A stretch of 64,000 bases of DNA from Actinomadura nitritigenes (GCF_017573545.1 NZ_JAGEOK010000003.1:62001-126000), one strand, 5' to 3'; numbered from the stretch's first letter, positions 46,044-56,587 are shown. Numbers and translations are program-made. Notes: a model not told the origin generated them from the letters alone.

Positions 46044-46988
46044 TCAGGACGTGATCTCGCGGGCCCTCGCCACGTCGCGGCGCATCTCCTCGATGAGGGC
46101 CTCGATCGAGTCGAACTTCAGCGTGTCCCGGATCCGGGCGGTGAAGTCGGCGCCCATGTGCTCGCCGTACAGGTCGAGGTCGTCGCGGTCGAGGGCGTAG
46201 GCCTCGACGGTCCGCTCCCCCGCGCCCTCGAACGTCGGGTTCGTGCCGATGGAGATCGCGGCGGGCCAGCGGAAGCCGGGGTAGCGGTCGGTGTCGGCGA
46301 CCAGCCAGCCCCCGTAGACGCCGTCCGCGGGGATCGCGGTGTGCGGCAGCGTCTCCAGGTTCGCGGTGGGGAAGCCGAGCGCCCGGCCCCGCTGGTGGCC
46401 GCGGACGACCACGCCCTCGACGCGGTGCGGGCGGCCGAGCGCCGCCGCAGCGCCCGCGACGTCGCCGGACTCCAGCCGCTCCCGGATGTAGGTGGAGGAG
46501 ATCGTGTCGCCGTTGGCGACCAGCGGCATGCCCTCGGCCGTGAAGTCGTACTTGGCGCCGAGCTCCTTCAGCAGGGCGACGTCGCCCTTGGCCTTGTGCC
46601 CGAACCGGAAGTCCTCGCCGACGATGACGTGCGCGGCGTGCAGCCGGTCCACCAGGACCTGCTGGACGAACTCGTCCGGCGGCGTCCTCGACAGCTCCAG
46701 CGTGAACGGCACGACCACGACGGCGTCGGTGCCGAGGCCCTCCAGCAGCTCGATGCGCCGCTGGGTGGTGGCCAGCAGCGGGGGGTGGGTGCCAGGCCGG
46801 ACGACCTCGTCGGGGTGCGGGTCGAAGGTGATCGTCACCGAGCGCAGGCCGCGGCGGCGCGCCTCCTCGGCGGCGGCGCGGACGATCCGCTGATGACCGA
46901 GGTGCACCCCGTCGAACACCCCGATGGTGACCACCGAACGGCCCCAGTCGGCGGGAACCTCGTCGAGGCCATGCCAGCGCCGCACCAT
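46044..46988 (-). CDS. ribF: Bifunctional riboflavin kinase/FAD synthetase
   Basis: The 314-residue enzyme makes FMN and FAD from riboflavin. The N-terminal adenylyltransferase domain has GVFDGVHLGHQ and the STYIRERL motif; the C-terminal kinase domain has GRALGFPTANL. Length is standard. It lies between truB and rpsO, as expected, with a hemolysin III-type gene inserted on the truB side. Confidence 0.95.
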   Translation of the reverse strand: MVRRWHGLDEVPADWGRSVVTIGVFDGVHLGHQRIVRAAAEEARRRGLRSVTITFDPHPDEVVRPGTHPPLLATTQRRIELLEGLGTDAVVVVPFTLELSRTPPDEFVQQVLVDRLHAAHVIVGEDFRFGHKAKGDVALLKELGAKYDFTAEGMPLVANGDTISSTYIRERLESGDVAGAAAALGRPHRVEGVVVRGHQRGRALGFPTANLETLPHTAIPADGVYGGWLVADTDRYPGFRWPAAISIGTNPTFEGAGERTVEAYALDRDDLDLYGEHMGADFTARIRDTLKFDSIEALIEEMRRDVARAREITS

Positions 46989-47094
46989 GCTCTCCCTGCG
47001 TCGGACGTCCCTGCGGGTTCTTCTGTCGACATAAGGGTGCCATGCGCCGTCTGGTGCCGTTACCGAGGGGGCGCGCTTCAGGCCCGCCCGCTCG

Positions 47095-47799
47095 TCACCC
47101 GGACTGGTAGACGACGAGCGAGACGGCGATGTACTGCAGGACGTACGCGGCGAGCGTGCAGGCGTGGAACACCTCGTGGAACCCGAACCAGCGCGGCGAC
47201 GGATTGGGCCTGCGCAGCCCGTAGACGATCCCGCCGACGCTGTAGCAGACGCCTCCGAGCGCGACCATGATGCAGGCGACGACGCCGGCGCCGTCCAGGA
47301 ACTGTGGCAGGAAGAACACGGCGACCCAGCCCAGCACGATGTAGAGGGTCACGTAGAGCGCGCGCGGGGCGCCGATCCAGGTGGTGCGGAACACCACGCC
47401 GGCGACGGCTCCCGTCCACACCGTGATCAGGACGGCGATGCGGACGCCGCCGTCGAGGGCCAGCACGGCGAACGGCGTGTAGGTCCCCGCGATGATCAGG
47501 TAGATGTTGGCGTGGTCGAAGCGGCGCAGCACCTCGATCAGCCGGTGCGAGTCGGCCTGCCGGTGGTACGTCCCCGAGATCCCGAACAGCAGCCCGGACG
47601 TGGCGACGTAGACGGCCGAGGAGAGCCGGGCGAGCGGGGTGGGGCCGAGCGCGACCAGCACGAGCCCGGCGACCATGACGGCGGGGAACGCGCCGAGGTG
47701 CAGCCAGCCGCGCATCCGCGGCTTGGTCGGGGACGCGGCCGCGGCGCCCGCTTCCGGGTCGCCCGCGGGGTCGGTCACGGGATCGGTCACCGTGCTCAT
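47095..47799 (-). CDS. Hemolysin III/TrhA (PAQR) family membrane protein
   Basis: The 234-residue protein has seven predicted membrane segments and the PAQR metal ligands: Ser/His/Asp in SGTYHRQADSHR and RRFDHANIY, and the C-terminal pair in RWFGFHEVFHACT. TrhA proteins affect membrane fluidity or hydrolase activity; true hemolysin function is doubtful. The ATG at 47799 follows GGAGGG at 5 bases. A TetR-like operator covers its promoter, yet no TetR gene is nearby. Confidence 0.88.
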   Translation of the reverse strand: MSTVTDPVTDPAGDPEAGAAAASPTKPRMRGWLHLGAFPAVMVAGLVLVALGPTPLARLSSAVYVATSGLLFGISGTYHRQADSHRLIEVLRRFDHANIYLIIAGTYTPFAVLALDGGVRIAVLITVWTGAVAGVVFRTTWIGAPRALYVTLYIVLGWVAVFFLPQFLDGAGVVACIMVALGGVCYSVGGIVYGLRRPNPSPRWFGFHEVFHACTLAAYVLQYIAVSLVVYQSG

Positions 47800-47819
47800 T
47801 GGCACCCTCCTCTGCAACT

Positions 47820-47854
47820 AACCTACGGTCACGTAGGTTACGCGACCGTAGGTT
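47820..47854. promoter_or_regulatory. TetR-like operator cluster upstream of the TrhA gene
   Basis: AACCTACGGTC (47820-47830) and GACCGTAGGTT (47844-47854) are exact inverted copies. A third half site, GTAGGTT at 47833-47839, makes a second, nested repeat AACCTAC-N6-GTAGGTT. The minus-strand TAGGTT could serve as -10 box, so binding would block the promoter. Confidence 0.65.
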
Positions 47855-47984
47855 CGTGCGCACCGCCGCCGGGAGGTGACGCTCGCCACGGCGCCCCCTC
47901 CGCCCGGCGAGCGCGAGTGTCCGTCGACACGCATGATCCGTTGCCCGGGCCCCGGTTCTCAACCCCCCCGGCCGAGCCGCCTCG

Positions 47985-48857
47985 TCAGCCGACGAAGACG
48001 GCGAGGGGCTTGGCGAGCCGGCCCTGCTCCTCTACCAGGGCCAGCAGGGTCCCGTCCGGCGCGAAGACGCCGACGGGGCCCGGCCCCAGGCCGGCCGCGG
48101 CGAGGCGCCCGCCGTGCGCGACCCTGCGGGCGTCGTCCTCCGAGACGTCCCGGCGCGGGAACACCGCCGCGACCGCCTCCGCCATCGGCAGGATCTCCAG
48201 CTTCTCGCCGAGCCGGTCGAGCGTGCGCGCCATCGCCAGGTCGTACGGGCCCACCCGGGTGCGGCGCAGCGCCGTCAGGTGCCCGCCGCAGCCGAGCGAC
48301 GCGCCGAGATCGCGGGCCAGCGCCCGGATGTACGTGCCGGACGAGCACGACACCGACGCGTCCACGTCGATCACCTCGCCGTGCCGGCGGACGTCCAGGA
48401 CCCGGAACTCGTGCACCGTCACCGGGCGCGCGGCGAGCTCGACCTCCTCGCCCTTGCGGGCCATCTTGTACGCCCGCTGCCCGTTCACCTTGATCGCGCT
48501 GACCTGCGGCGGGACCTGCTCGATCGGCCCGGTCAGCGCCGCGATCCCGGCGGCCAGCGCCTCATCGGACACCGCCGCGGCGGACGCGGTCGCGGTGATC
48601 TCGCCCTCGGCGTCGTCGGTGTTGGTCGACTCGCCCAGCCGGATCGTCGCGTCGTACCCCTTCTCGGTCAGGGCGAGGTGGCCGAGCAGACGGGTCGCCT
48701 TGCCGACGCCGAGGACGAGCACGCCCGTCGCCATCGGGTCCAGCGTCCCGGCGTGCCCGACGCGCCGCGTCTTCGCCAGCCGCCGCATCCTCCCGACCAC
48801 GTCGTGCGAGGTCCAGTCCGCCGGCTTGTCCACGATGACAAGTCCCGAGTTCTCCAC
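47985..48857 (-). CDS. truB: tRNA pseudouridine(55) synthase
   Basis: The 290-residue enzyme converts U55 in the T loop of tRNAs. The catalytic Asp is in GHAGTLDPMATG; the stretches QVSAIKVNGQRAYKMAR and SCSSGTYIRALARDLG are family motifs, and a small PUA-like domain ends the protein. The GTG at 48857 begins VENSGLVIVDKPADWTSHD, 11 bases past the phosphoesterase stop. Confidence 0.95.
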   Translation of the reverse strand: MENSGLVIVDKPADWTSHDVVGRMRRLAKTRRVGHAGTLDPMATGVLVLGVGKATRLLGHLALTEKGYDATIRLGESTNTDDAEGEITATASAAAVSDEALAAGIAALTGPIEQVPPQVSAIKVNGQRAYKMARKGEEVELAARPVTVHEFRVLDVRRHGEVIDVDASVSCSSGTYIRALARDLGASLGCGGHLTALRRTRVGPYDLAMARTLDRLGEKLEILPMAEAVAAVFPRRDVSEDDARRVAHGGRLAAAGLGPGPVGVFAPDGTLLALVEEQGRLAKPLAVFVG

Positions 48858-48868
48858 GCGCGCGCTCT

Positions 48869-50215
48869 CTACTCGTCGGTCTGCTCGTCGGTGCGGTCCG
48901 GCTCGCGCAGCGCGGCCCGGAGCCGGTCGATGATCCAGGCGGGCTCCCCGCCCATGGTGAACGCGGCGGCGGTGCGGTGCCCGCCCCCGCCCAGCTCCAC
49001 GCAGGCCCGGCCGACGTCGACCGCGCCCTTCGCGCGCGTCGACACGTACCACTCGCCCCGGTCGTTCTCCTTCAGCACGACCGCGACCTCGGCCTCGTCG
49101 GTCCGCCTGAGCTGGTCGATCACGCCTTCCAGCTGGTCGTAGGGGACGTCGCGGGCCTCCCGGTCGGAGCGGGCGATGGTCGTCCAGACCAGGCCGCGGC
49201 CGTCCGCCGCGTCGCGCTCCAGCCGGGCCCGCGAGAGCGCCCCGGCCAGCACCTGCAGGTAGCCGAACGGCGCCCGGTCCCACAGCTCCCGGCTCACCTC
49301 CTCCGGCCGGACGCCCGCCGCCAGCAGCCGTCCCGCCAGGTCGTGCACCTCCGGCGTCGTGCACGGGTACTTGAACGAGCCGGTGTCGCTGGCCAGGCCC
49401 GCGTACAGGCCCTGCGCGATGTCGCCGTCGAGCGGCACGCCGAGCCGCCGGATCAGCTCCTCGACCAGCACCGCGGTCGCGGCCGCGTCGGGATCGACCA
49501 GCCGGACGCCGCCGAACCCGACGTTGGACGCGTGGTGGTCGATGACGATCAGCGCGCCGGCCCGCCCCGCCGCCCCGGCGAGCGACCCGAGCCGCGCCTG
49601 CCCCGCGGCGTCCAGGGAGATCATCAGCGCCGGTGCGGCCGGCATCCGCGCGGGCTCGACCAGGAACTCCTGGCCCGGCAGGAACCGCAGGATCGCCGGC
49701 ACCGCGAACGGCTCGCCGAACGAGGCCAGGCAGCGCTTGCCCAGCGCGTGCAGCGCCTGCGCGAGCGCGAGCATCGAGCCGAGCGCGTCCCCGTCCGGGG
49801 CGATGTGGCAGGCGAGGCACACCTCGTCGGCCGCCTCGATCAGCTCGACGGCCCGGTCCCAGTCCATGCCGCGCGCTGCGGCGTCCGGTGCGTCGGCGCC
49901 GTCGGCGGCCGTGGCGGCGCACGGGGTCCGCGGCGCCGTCCGGAGGGCCGCCGGTACGGCCGCCCTCGCCTCCTCACCGTTCGCCCCGGCCCCGTTCGGA
50001 CCAGTCCCGTTCGGACCGGCCCCGTTCGGACCGGCCGCAATGGGCGCGGAGCCGTTCGAGATCAGGGCGGGCTGCGCCGGTGAACCGCCGCGGACTGCGG
50101 CACCGCCGGGCACGATGTCATGGCCGCTCGCCGGATGTCCGCCCGTCCCGTGCAGCGCGCAGTCCCCGGTCCGGGCGGAGCCCGATGCCTCCGCCCGCCC
50201 CTCCGGCCCGTTCAC
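48869..50215 (-). CDS. DHH/DHHA1 phosphoesterase (NrnA-like) with N-terminal extension
   Basis: The 448-residue protein has a DHH phosphoesterase core ([13 protein letters not shown] near residue 134, VIDHHASN) and a C-terminal DHHA1 domain with [11 protein letters not shown]. By homology it degrades nanoRNA or pAp. It carries about 115 extra N-terminal residues of low complexity, including [20 protein letters not shown]. The GTG at 50215 overlaps the rbfA stop in GTGA, which argues that the extension is translated. An internal ATG at 49867 would give the usual size but lacks a ribosome-binding site. Confidence 0.88.
   Translation of the reverse strand: MNGPEGRAEASGSARTGDCALHGTGGHPASGHDIVPGGAAVRGGSPAQPALISNGSAPIAAGPNGAGPNGTGPNGAGANGEEARAAVPAALRTAPRTPCAATAADGADAPDAAARGMDWDRAVELIEAADEVCLACHIAPDGDALGSMLALAQALHALGKRCLASFGEPFAVPAILRFLPGQEFLVEPARMPAAPALMISLDAAGQARLGSLAGAAGRAGALIVIDHHASNVGFGGVRLVDPDAAATAVLVEELIRRLGVPLDGDIAQGLYAGLASDTGSFKYPCTTPEVHDLAGRLLAAGVRPEEVSRELWDRAPFGYLQVLAGALSRARLERDAADGRGLVWTTIARSDREARDVPYDQLEGVIDQLRRTDEAEVAVVLKENDRGEWYVSTRAKGAVDVGRACVELGGGGHRTAAAFTMGGEPAWIIDRLRAALREPDRTDEQTDE
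49978..50045. repeat. 15-bp coding repeat in the NrnA extension
   Basis: The unit CCGTTCGGACCGGCC, with variants, recurs about four times at 15-bp spacing and codes for the peptide repeat GPNGA. It is in frame, so copy number could change without a frameshift. Confidence 0.7.
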
Positions 50216-50721
50216 GACGACGGGCGTCCGGACCGGCCGTCCTCACCGTCCTCCGCCGCGCCCAGGTCGTCCAGATCCTCGTCCTCGGCGAGGTCCTCGG
50301 CGGAGGGGGGCTCGCGGTAGGGGTTCGCCTCCCCGGCCGGGGCCGCGCCCTGCGCCGCCCTCGCCACCTCGGCGTCCTTCGCGCGGGCCTTGGCGAGCAG
50401 GTCGTCGATGTGCGCCGCGTTCTCCATCAGGGAGTCCATGACGAACGTGATGCTGGGCGTGTGCCGGACCCCGGTCTTCCTGCCCACCTCCGACCGGATG
50501 ACGCCCTTGGCGCTCTCCAGGGCCGCCGCCGTCTCGGCGCGCTCGCCGTCCGACCCGTACACCGTGTAGTACACGGTGGCGTCGCGCAGGTCGTTGGTGA
50601 TGCGGGTGTCCGTCACGGTCACGAAGCCGAGCCGCGGATCCTTGATCCGCCTCTCCAGCATCTCGGCCACGATCTGCTGGATGCGGTCGGCGAGCTTGCG
50701 CGCCCGAGCTGCGTCCACCAT
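50212..50721 (-). CDS. rbfA: 30S ribosome-binding factor A
   Basis: The 169-residue protein has the KH-like RbfA domain ([32 protein letters not shown], then [17 protein letters not shown]). It helps mature the 5' end of 16S rRNA. An acidic tail of about 45 residues follows. AGGGAG precedes the ATG, next to a strong hairpin in the DUF503-rbfA gap. Confidence 0.95.
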   Translation of the reverse strand: MVDAARARKLADRIQQIVAEMLERRIKDPRLGFVTVTDTRITNDLRDATVYYTVYGSDGERAETAAALESAKGVIRSEVGRKTGVRHTPSITFVMDSLMENAAHIDDLLAKARAKDAEVARAAQGAAPAGEANPYREPPSAEDLAEDEDLDDLGAAEDGEDGRSGRPSS

Positions 50722-50745
50722 GATCGCACTCCCTTTCTCTATGGT

Positions 50746-50779
50746 GGGGTCCCGCGGGGGACGAACCCCCGCGGGCCCC
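50746..50779 (-). terminator. Hairpin just upstream of rbfA
   Basis: CCCGCGGGGG pairs with CCCCCGCGGG, and four further G-C pairs follow after one bulged T; loop ACGAA. It ends 25 bases before the rbfA ATG. On the minus strand no U tract follows. It may separate rbfA from infB or stabilise processed RNA. Confidence 0.55.
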
Positions 50780-50835
50780 GGTGTGCCGGCCGGTCGTCCT
50801 CCGCTCCGCCGGGGCGGCGCACGGACTCCTGCCGG

Positions 50836-51132
50836 TCAGTCCTCGTCGTTGTACAGCCGCTGCCGCGCGGACAGCAGCTCGATCTCCGGCCGCCCGAACA
50901 CCAGGCGCTCGCACTGGTCGAGCACCCGGGTGCAGTTGGCCGCGGTGCCCGAGACCACGGCGATCCCGATCTCCGCCCTGCGGTGCAGGTCGTTGTCACC
51001 GGTCTCGGCGACGGCCACCCCCGGGAAGTGCTTGCGCACCTCGGCGATGATGGGCCGGACCACCGACCGCTTCTGCTTTAGCGACCGTACGTCCCCCAGC
51101 AGCAGGTCGAGCGTCAGCGCACCCACGTACAC
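50836..51132 (-). CDS. DUF503 domain-containing protein
   Basis: The 98-residue protein belongs to DUF503, a small family found between infB and rbfA in most actinomycetes. VYVGALTLDLLLGDVRSLKQ and KRSVVRPIIAEVRKHF are diagnostic. Function unknown; the location suggests a ribosome or RNA role. I chose the GTG at 51132, which gives the conserved N-terminus; GTGs at 51144 and 51156 are alternatives. Confidence 0.82.
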   Translation of the reverse strand: MYVGALTLDLLLGDVRSLKQKRSVVRPIIAEVRKHFPGVAVAETGDNDLHRRAEIGIAVVSGTAANCTRVLDQCERLVFGRPEIELLSARQRLYNDED

Positions 51133-51291
51133 CTGGTCGATCACCTCGGGATCCACAGTAGGAACGACGGCGGTCGGCCGCCGTGTTCCCGGGCCGCCCG
51201 GCGGGCGGGCGCCCGGGAATGACAGACGCCAGGCTAGAAGAACCGCCTGGCGTCGTGTCACATTTTCTCACCGGTCCGTCCCGGACGGCCG

Positions 51292-51329
51292 CCCGCGCGG
51301 ACCGGGCCCGGAGGCCTGGTCCGCGCGGA
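51292..51329 (-). terminator. infB terminator candidate
   Basis: CCCGCGCGGACC pairs exactly with GGTCCGCGCGGG around a 14-nt loop, 42 bases past the infB stop on the minus strand. Confidence 0.55.
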
Positions 51330-51371
51330 CGGGTCCGTACCGCGGACGATCGGGTGCCGCGAGCGCGGGCC

Positions 51372-54368
51372 TCAGACGCGAGGCTTCTCCCGCATCTCGA
51401 AGCACTCGATGACATCGCCGAGCTTGATGTCGTTGTAGCCGACCCCGATGCCGCACTCGAAGCCCTCGCGGACCTCGGTCGCGTCGTCCTTGAAGCGGCG
51501 CAGCGACGACACCGTGAGGTTGTCGGCGACCACGACGCCGTCGCGGACGAGCCGGGCCTTGGCGTTGCGCTGGATGATCCCCGACTGGACCATCGAACCG
51601 GCGACGTTGCCGATCCGCGGCACCTTGAAGATCTCCCGGACCTCGGCGGTGCCCAGCTGGACCTCTTCGAACTCCGGCTTCAGCATGCCCTTGAGGGCCG
51701 CCTCGATCTCGTCGATCGCCTGGTAGATGACCGAGTAGTAGCGGATGTCGACGCCCTCGCGGTCGGCCAGTTCCTGCGCGTTGCGCTCCGGCCGGACGTT
51801 GAAGCCGATGATGACCGCGCCCTCCTCGGACGCCAGCGACAGGTTGACGTCGTCCTGCGTGATCGCGCCGACACCGCGGCGGATGATCCGCAGGCTGACC
51901 TCGTCGCCCACGTCGATCTTGAGCAGCGAGTCCTCCAGCGCCTCGACGGAACCGGAGACGTCGCCCTTGAGGATGAGCAGCAGTTCCTGCCGCTTGCCCT
52001 CCTGGAAGTCCTTGAACAGTTCCTCGAGGGAGCTGCTCTTGCGGCTGCGCAGGAGTTCGGCGTTGCGCTTGCGCGCCACCCGCTTGTCGGCGATCTGCCG
52101 GGCGACCCGGTCGTCCTCGACGACCAGGAAGTTGTCGCCGGCGCCGGGCACGGCCGCGAGGCCGAGCACCATCACCGGACGGGACGGGCCCGCCTCCTCG
52201 ACGTTGTTGCCGTTCTCGTCGAGCATCGCCCGGACGCGGCCGCTGGCCACGCCGCAGACGATCGAGTCGCCGACCCGCAGCGTGCCGCGCTGCACCAGCA
52301 CGGTCGCCACGGCGCCCCGGCCCTTGTCCAGGTGGGCCTCGATGGCCGAGCCCTGGGCGGGCATGTCGGGGTTGGCCTGCAACTCCAGTTCGGCGTCGGC
52401 GGTCAGGACGATCGCCTCGAGCAGCCCGTCGATGTTGGTGCCCTGCTTGGCGGACACGTCGACGAACTGGGTCTGACCGCCGAACTCCTCGGCGACCAGG
52501 CCGTACTCGGTGAGCTGCGCCCGCACCCGGTTCGGGTCGGCGCCCTCGACGTCGATCTTGTTGACCGCGACGACGATCGGCACCCCGGCCGCCGTGGCGT
52601 GGTCGATCGCCTCCGTGGTCTGCGGCTTCACGCCGTCGTCCGCGGCGACCACCAGCACCACCAGGTCGGTGGTGTCGGCACCGCGGGCACGCATGGCGGT
52701 GAACGCCTCGTGGCCCGGGGTGTCGATGAAGGTGATCTTGCGCTCCTCGCCGTCGACCTCGGTCTCGACCTGGTAGGCGCCGATGTGCTGGGTGATGCCG
52801 CCGGCCTCGCCCGCTTGCACGTTGGCGTGCCGGATGGCGTCCAGCAGCTTGGTCTTACCGTGGTCGACGTGGCCCATGACGGTGACCACCGGCGGACGGG
52901 ACTCGAGGTGCTCTTCGCCGCCCTCGTCCTCGCCGTACTCGATGTCGAACGACTCGAGCAGCGCGCGGTCCTCTTCCTCGGGGCTGACGACATGGACCTC
53001 GAAGTCCAACTCCAGGCCCAGGGCCTGCAGGTCGTCGGGGTCGACCGACTGCGTCGCGGTGAGCATCTTGCCGAGGTGCATCATGATCGCGACGAGCGAC
53101 GCCGGGTTGGCGCCGATCTTCTCGGCGAAGTCGGTCAGCGACGCGCCCTGCGGAAGGCTGATGGCCTTTCCGTTGCCGCGCGGAGCCGAGACGCCGCCGA
53201 CGGCGGGCGCCTGCATGTTCTCGAACTCTTGACGACGCGCCCGCTTCGACTTGCGGCCGCGCGTGGGACGCCCGCCCGGACGTCCGAACGCGCCCTGCGT
53301 GCCGCCGCGACCGCGGCCGCCGCCACCCGGACGGGGGCCGAAGCCGCCGCCACCGCCTGGACGGCCACCGCCGCCCGCGCGGGGCGCGCCGAAGCCGCCG
53401 CCACCGCCGCCGGGACGGCCGCCGCCACCGGGACCGCGGCCGCCGCCACCCGGACGGCCACCGCCGCCGCCACCGGGACCGCGGCCGCCGCCACCGGGAC
53501 CGCCGCGCCCGGGGGCGCCGGCCGGCCGCGAGGACGGCATGTTCATCGGGCTCGGCCGCGGACCGCCCGGACGGGGCGGCATGCCGCCGGCCGGACTCGG
53601 CCGCGGGCCGCCGGCGCCCGGGGCGCCGGGACGCGGACCGCCCGGACGCGGACCGCCGGGACGGTCGCCGCCGCGCGGGCGTTCGTCGCGCTCGGGACGG
53701 TCACCGCCCGGCCGCGGGCCGGGACGCGGACCCGGCTTGGGCGCCTGGCCCATGCCGGTGTTGGTCGAACTGAACGGGTTGTTGCCGGGACGCGGACGGC
53801 CGCCGCCGCCTCCCTGGCCGCCCTGGCGCGGGCCCGGACGCGGGCCCGGCTTGGGCGAACGGGGACCCGGACGCGGGCCCGCCGGAGCGCCGGCGCCGCC
53901 GGACGGCGGGGCGCTCGGGGCCTTGGCGGCCGGGACCTGCGGAGCCGGCTGGCTCGGCTGGCCCGGCGCCGGCTGGCTGGGCGCGGGCGGGACCGGCGGA
54001 CGCGGACCCGGCTTCGGGGCTCCGGCGGCACCACCGGGGCCGGGGCGCGGCCCGGCCGGGCGCGGCGCGGCGGGCCGAGGCGCCGCCTGCGGGCGGGCAC
54101 CCTGAGATTCCGATCCGCCGCCGGGCGGACCGGGACGCGGCGCGGACGGGCGGGGCCCCTGGGGCCGCTTCTGGCCGCCTACGCGCTTGTCCCCCTGCTT
54201 GGAGGAGGAACCGTTTGAAAAGGCTTCAGTGAGCCTGCGAACGACCGGCGCCTCGATCGTGGAGGACGCCGACCGTACGAACTCGCCCATCTCCTGGAGC
54301 TTGGCCATGACGACCTTGCTCTCGACACCGAACTCCTTGGCGAGTTCGTAAACCCGGACCTTGGCCAC
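51372..54368 (-). CDS. infB: Translation initiation factor IF-2
   Basis: The 998-residue GTPase places initiator tRNA on the ribosome. It has an N-terminal IF2_N domain ([20 protein letters not shown]), a long Gly/Pro/Arg-rich region of about 300 residues, a second IF2_N domain, and the G domain with [12 protein letters not shown] and NKID, then domains II to IV. The GTG at 54368 follows GGGAG at 5 bases, which is better than the upstream ATG at 54401. The low-complexity region is typical of actinobacterial IF-2. Confidence 0.96.
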   Translation of the reverse strand: MAKVRVYELAKEFGVESKVVMAKLQEMGEFVRSASSTIEAPVVRRLTEAFSNGSSSKQGDKRVGGQKRPQGPRPSAPRPGPPGGGSESQGARPQAAPRPAAPRPAGPRPGPGGAAGAPKPGPRPPVPPAPSQPAPGQPSQPAPQVPAAKAPSAPPSGGAGAPAGPRPGPRSPKPGPRPGPRQGGQGGGGGRPRPGNNPFSSTNTGMGQAPKPGPRPGPRPGGDRPERDERPRGGDRPGGPRPGGPRPGAPGAGGPRPSPAGGMPPRPGGPRPSPMNMPSSRPAGAPGRGGPGGGGRGPGGGGGGRPGGGGRGPGGGGRPGGGGGGFGAPRAGGGGRPGGGGGFGPRPGGGGRGRGGTQGAFGRPGGRPTRGRKSKRARRQEFENMQAPAVGGVSAPRGNGKAISLPQGASLTDFAEKIGANPASLVAIMMHLGKMLTATQSVDPDDLQALGLELDFEVHVVSPEEEDRALLESFDIEYGEDEGGEEHLESRPPVVTVMGHVDHGKTKLLDAIRHANVQAGEAGGITQHIGAYQVETEVDGEERKITFIDTPGHEAFTAMRARGADTTDLVVLVVAADDGVKPQTTEAIDHATAAGVPIVVAVNKIDVEGADPNRVRAQLTEYGLVAEEFGGQTQFVDVSAKQGTNIDGLLEAIVLTADAELELQANPDMPAQGSAIEAHLDKGRGAVATVLVQRGTLRVGDSIVCGVASGRVRAMLDENGNNVEEAGPSRPVMVLGLAAVPGAGDNFLVVEDDRVARQIADKRVARKRNAELLRSRKSSSLEELFKDFQEGKRQELLLILKGDVSGSVEALEDSLLKIDVGDEVSLRIIRRGVGAITQDDVNLSLASEEGAVIIGFNVRPERNAQELADREGVDIRYYSVIYQAIDEIEAALKGMLKPEFEEVQLGTAEVREIFKVPRIGNVAGSMVQSGIIQRNAKARLVRDGVVVADNLTVSSLRRFKDDATEVREGFECGIGVGYNDIKLGDVIECFEMREKPRV
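53270..54170. repeat. Low-complexity Gly/Pro/Arg region of infB
   Basis: About 900 bp of the infB gene codes for [10 protein letters not shown] and PRPGPRPG type repeats. The DNA holds many near-copies of CCGCCACCGGGACCGCGGCC. The region is in frame and likely to vary in length between strains. Confidence 0.8.
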
Positions 54369-54476
54369 TGCACTCCCTACTCGGTCCGGGGGTGCGGCCA
54401 CCGGACCGTCGTTAACCTGCCGTACTCATCGCGGCGTGCTCATCGAGCGCTCATAGCAATCTCGACCTGCTTCCGA

Positions 54477-54779
54477 CTAGACGTCGCTTACCATTCGGCC
54501 ATCCTGCTGCTGCGCGGCGTTCGCCGCAAGCCGGTCCCGCAGCGCCGTACCGTCGAGCGGTCCGGGCAGGCGGAAAGCCCGCGGGAACGCCCGACGTCGC
54601 TCTGCGAGTTCGAGGCACCGCGGGTCGGGATGCAGATGCGCTCCCCGTCCCGGGAGCCGCCCGCGGGGATCGGGGACGATCTCGCCCTCGACCACCACCA
54701 GGCGCAACAGGTCGGACTTGGCCGTGCGAACCCGGCAGCCCACACACGTGCGTTGTGGAACCACCCGGCCACGTTCCAT
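54477..54779 (-). CDS. YlxR family RNA-binding protein (DUF448)
   Basis: The 100-residue protein has the YlxR core PQRTCVGCR and GRGAHLHPDPRCLELAERRRAF. It is a small nucleic-acid-binding protein always found between nusA and infB. The ATG at 54779 lies four bases past the nusA stop. Confidence 0.88.
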   Translation of the reverse strand: MERGRVVPQRTCVGCRVRTAKSDLLRLVVVEGEIVPDPRGRLPGRGAHLHPDPRCLELAERRRAFPRAFRLPGPLDGTALRDRLAANAAQQQDGRMVSDV

Positions 54780-54783
54780 GAGT

Positions 54784-55863
54784 CTACCGCGCCGAGGCGT
54801 CTGCGGGACCTGTCGCATGCTCTCCTGATTCGGAAGATCCGGATTCACCGGCCTCGGGCGCCTTCGAGGGGGTCCGCCCGGACGGCCCGCCGCCCGCCGG
54901 CTCGGTGTCGGACCGGATGTCGATCCGCCAGCCGGTCAGCCGGGCCGCGAGCCGGGCGTTCTGCCCCTCCTTGCCGATCGCCAGCGAGAGCTGGTAGTCG
55001 GGGACGATCACCCGTGCCACACGGCCGTCGAGGTCGACCACCTCGACGGCTGAAACACGGGCCGGGGACAGCGCATTCCCGACGAACTCGGCGGGGTCGT
55101 CCGACCAGTCCACGATGTCGATCTTCTCGCCGTGCAGCTCGGCCATCACGTTGCGGACCCGGCTGCCGAGCGGGCCGATGCAGGCGCCCTTGGCGTTCAC
55201 GCCGGGCTTGCGCGACCGCACCGCGATCTTGGTGCGGTGGCCGGCCTCGCGGGCGATCGCGGCGATCTCCACGGTGCCGTCGGCGATCTCCGGGACCTCC
55301 AGCGCGAACAGCTTGCGGACGAGGTTCGGGTGCGTGCGCGACAGCTGCACCGACGGGCCGCGGTGGCCCTTGCGGACCTGCACCACGTAGGCGCGCAGCC
55401 GCTCGCCGTGGTCGTAGCGCTCGCCGGGCACCTGCTCCTGCGGCGGGAGCACGGCCTCCAGCCGGCCGAGGTCGACCAGCACGTTCCGCGGGTCCTTGCC
55501 CTGCTGGATGATGCCGCTGACGATGTCGCCCTCGCGCCCGGCGTACTCGCCGAACGTCAGCTCGTCCTCGGCGTCGCGCAGCCGCTGCAGGATGACCTGC
55601 TTGGCGGTGGTCGCCGCGATCCGGCCGAAGCCGGTCGGGGTGTCGTCGTACTCGCGGAGGGCGTTGCCCTCCTCGTCGGTCTCCGTCGCCCACACGGTCA
55701 CGTGCCCGCTCCGCCGGTCCAGCTCGACGCGCGCGCGGGGCGCGGCGCCCTCCGTCCGGTGGTAGGCGATCAGCAGGGCGTCTTCGATGGCCTTGACGGC
55801 CACGTCGAGCGAGATGTCCTTCTCGCTCTCCAGGCCCCGCAGGGCGGTCATGTCGATGTCCAC
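54784..55863 (-). CDS. nusA: Transcription termination/antitermination factor NusA
   Basis: The 359-residue protein has the N-terminal RNA polymerase-binding domain, then S1 ([22 protein letters not shown]), KH1 and KH2 ([18 protein letters not shown]) RNA-binding domains, and a short Ser/Glu tail. It controls pausing and rRNA antitermination. The GTG at 55863 follows GAGGGGGG and begins [12 protein letters not shown]; a longer frame upstream is not conserved. Confidence 0.95.
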   Translation of the reverse strand: MDIDMTALRGLESEKDISLDVAVKAIEDALLIAYHRTEGAAPRARVELDRRSGHVTVWATETDEEGNALREYDDTPTGFGRIAATTAKQVILQRLRDAEDELTFGEYAGREGDIVSGIIQQGKDPRNVLVDLGRLEAVLPPQEQVPGERYDHGERLRAYVVQVRKGHRGPSVQLSRTHPNLVRKLFALEVPEIADGTVEIAAIAREAGHRTKIAVRSRKPGVNAKGACIGPLGSRVRNVMAELHGEKIDIVDWSDDPAEFVGNALSPARVSAVEVVDLDGRVARVIVPDYQLSLAIGKEGQNARLAARLTGWRIDIRSDTEPAGGGPSGRTPSKAPEAGESGSSESGEHATGPADASAR

Positions 55864-55876
55864 GAGGTTCCCCCCT

Positions 55877-56587
55877 CTAGTCCGGCTCAGCCGGAGAACG
55901 CGTTTCCTCGGCCTCGCCGGGCGGAACGGGCGAGCCGTCCCCCTCGGGGGACGTGTCATCCCGGGAGGACGGCCCCCCGGACTCCCCGGAGAGGGGTTTG
56001 AACTCCACCTGGACGCGGCCGCGCCCCAGCTCGCCGAGGCCGAACCGGCGGCGCCGAGTCCCGGTGCTCCCCGGTCCGGCGGACTTGCCGCCGCCCTTGC
56101 CGGACCCCTTGGCCCGGACCGGGGCGACGTCGATCTCGACGGCCTCGTCGTCGGCCGCGACCACGCGGCCCTCGATCTGGCCGCCCTCGGCCAGCGGTAC
56201 GACGACCAGCCTGCCGACGGCGCGGCGCCAGTGCCGCGGCTCGGTGAGGGGACGGTCGACGCCGGGCGAGGTCACCTCCAGCACGTACGGCGAGGCGCCC
56301 ATCACGTCGGAGCCGTCCAGCAGCCCGGAGGCGGTCTCGCTCAGCCGGGCGATGTCGTCCAGGCCCACCCCGCCGTCGCCGTCCACGACGATCTTGACGA
56401 GGCGGCGGCGCCCGGCGGGCCGCACGTCGACCTCCTCGAGGTCGAAGCCGGCCGCGGCGACCGCGGGGGCGAGCAGATCGGTCAGCTCCGCGATGGCGGC
56501 GTCGCGGGCCGGCCGGGCCGGGGCGTCGCCGCGCGCGCCCCGGGCGCGGCCCCCCTGAGCGCGGCCACCGCGGGACTCGACGCTCAT
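55877..56587 (-). CDS. rimP: Ribosome maturation factor RimP
   Basis: The 236-residue protein has the RimP N-terminal domain ([31 protein letters not shown]) and C-terminal SH3-like domain, with a Gly/Ser/Lys insert in the latter and an acidic tail. It acts in 30S assembly. First gene of the nusA-infB operon; ATG follows GGAGGG. Confidence 0.93.
   Translation of the reverse strand: MSVESRGGRAQGGRARGARGDAPARPARDAAIAELTDLLAPAVAAAGFDLEEVDVRPAGRRRLVKIVVDGDGGVGLDDIARLSETASGLLDGSDVMGASPYVLEVTSPGVDRPLTEPRHWRRAVGRLVVVPLAEGGQIEGRVVAADDEAVEIDVAPVRAKGSGKGGGKSAGPGSTGTRRRRFGLGELGRGRVQVEFKPLSGESGGPSSRDDTSPEGDGSPVPPGEAEETRSPAEPD

Noticed and set aside
48869..49867. Frameshift or fusion as cause of the long phosphoesterase N-terminus
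   Set aside because: The frame is open and continuous, and the start overlaps the rbfA stop as in coupled genes, so a true extension is simpler.
53251..54105. Gly/Pro-rich collagen-like plus-strand frame opposite infB
   Set aside because: It is the complement of the repeat-rich N-terminal region of IF-2, which is in a certain gene.
53280..54160. CRISPR-like regular repeats
   Set aside because: Repeats are short, degenerate and coding, with no unique spacers of constant length.
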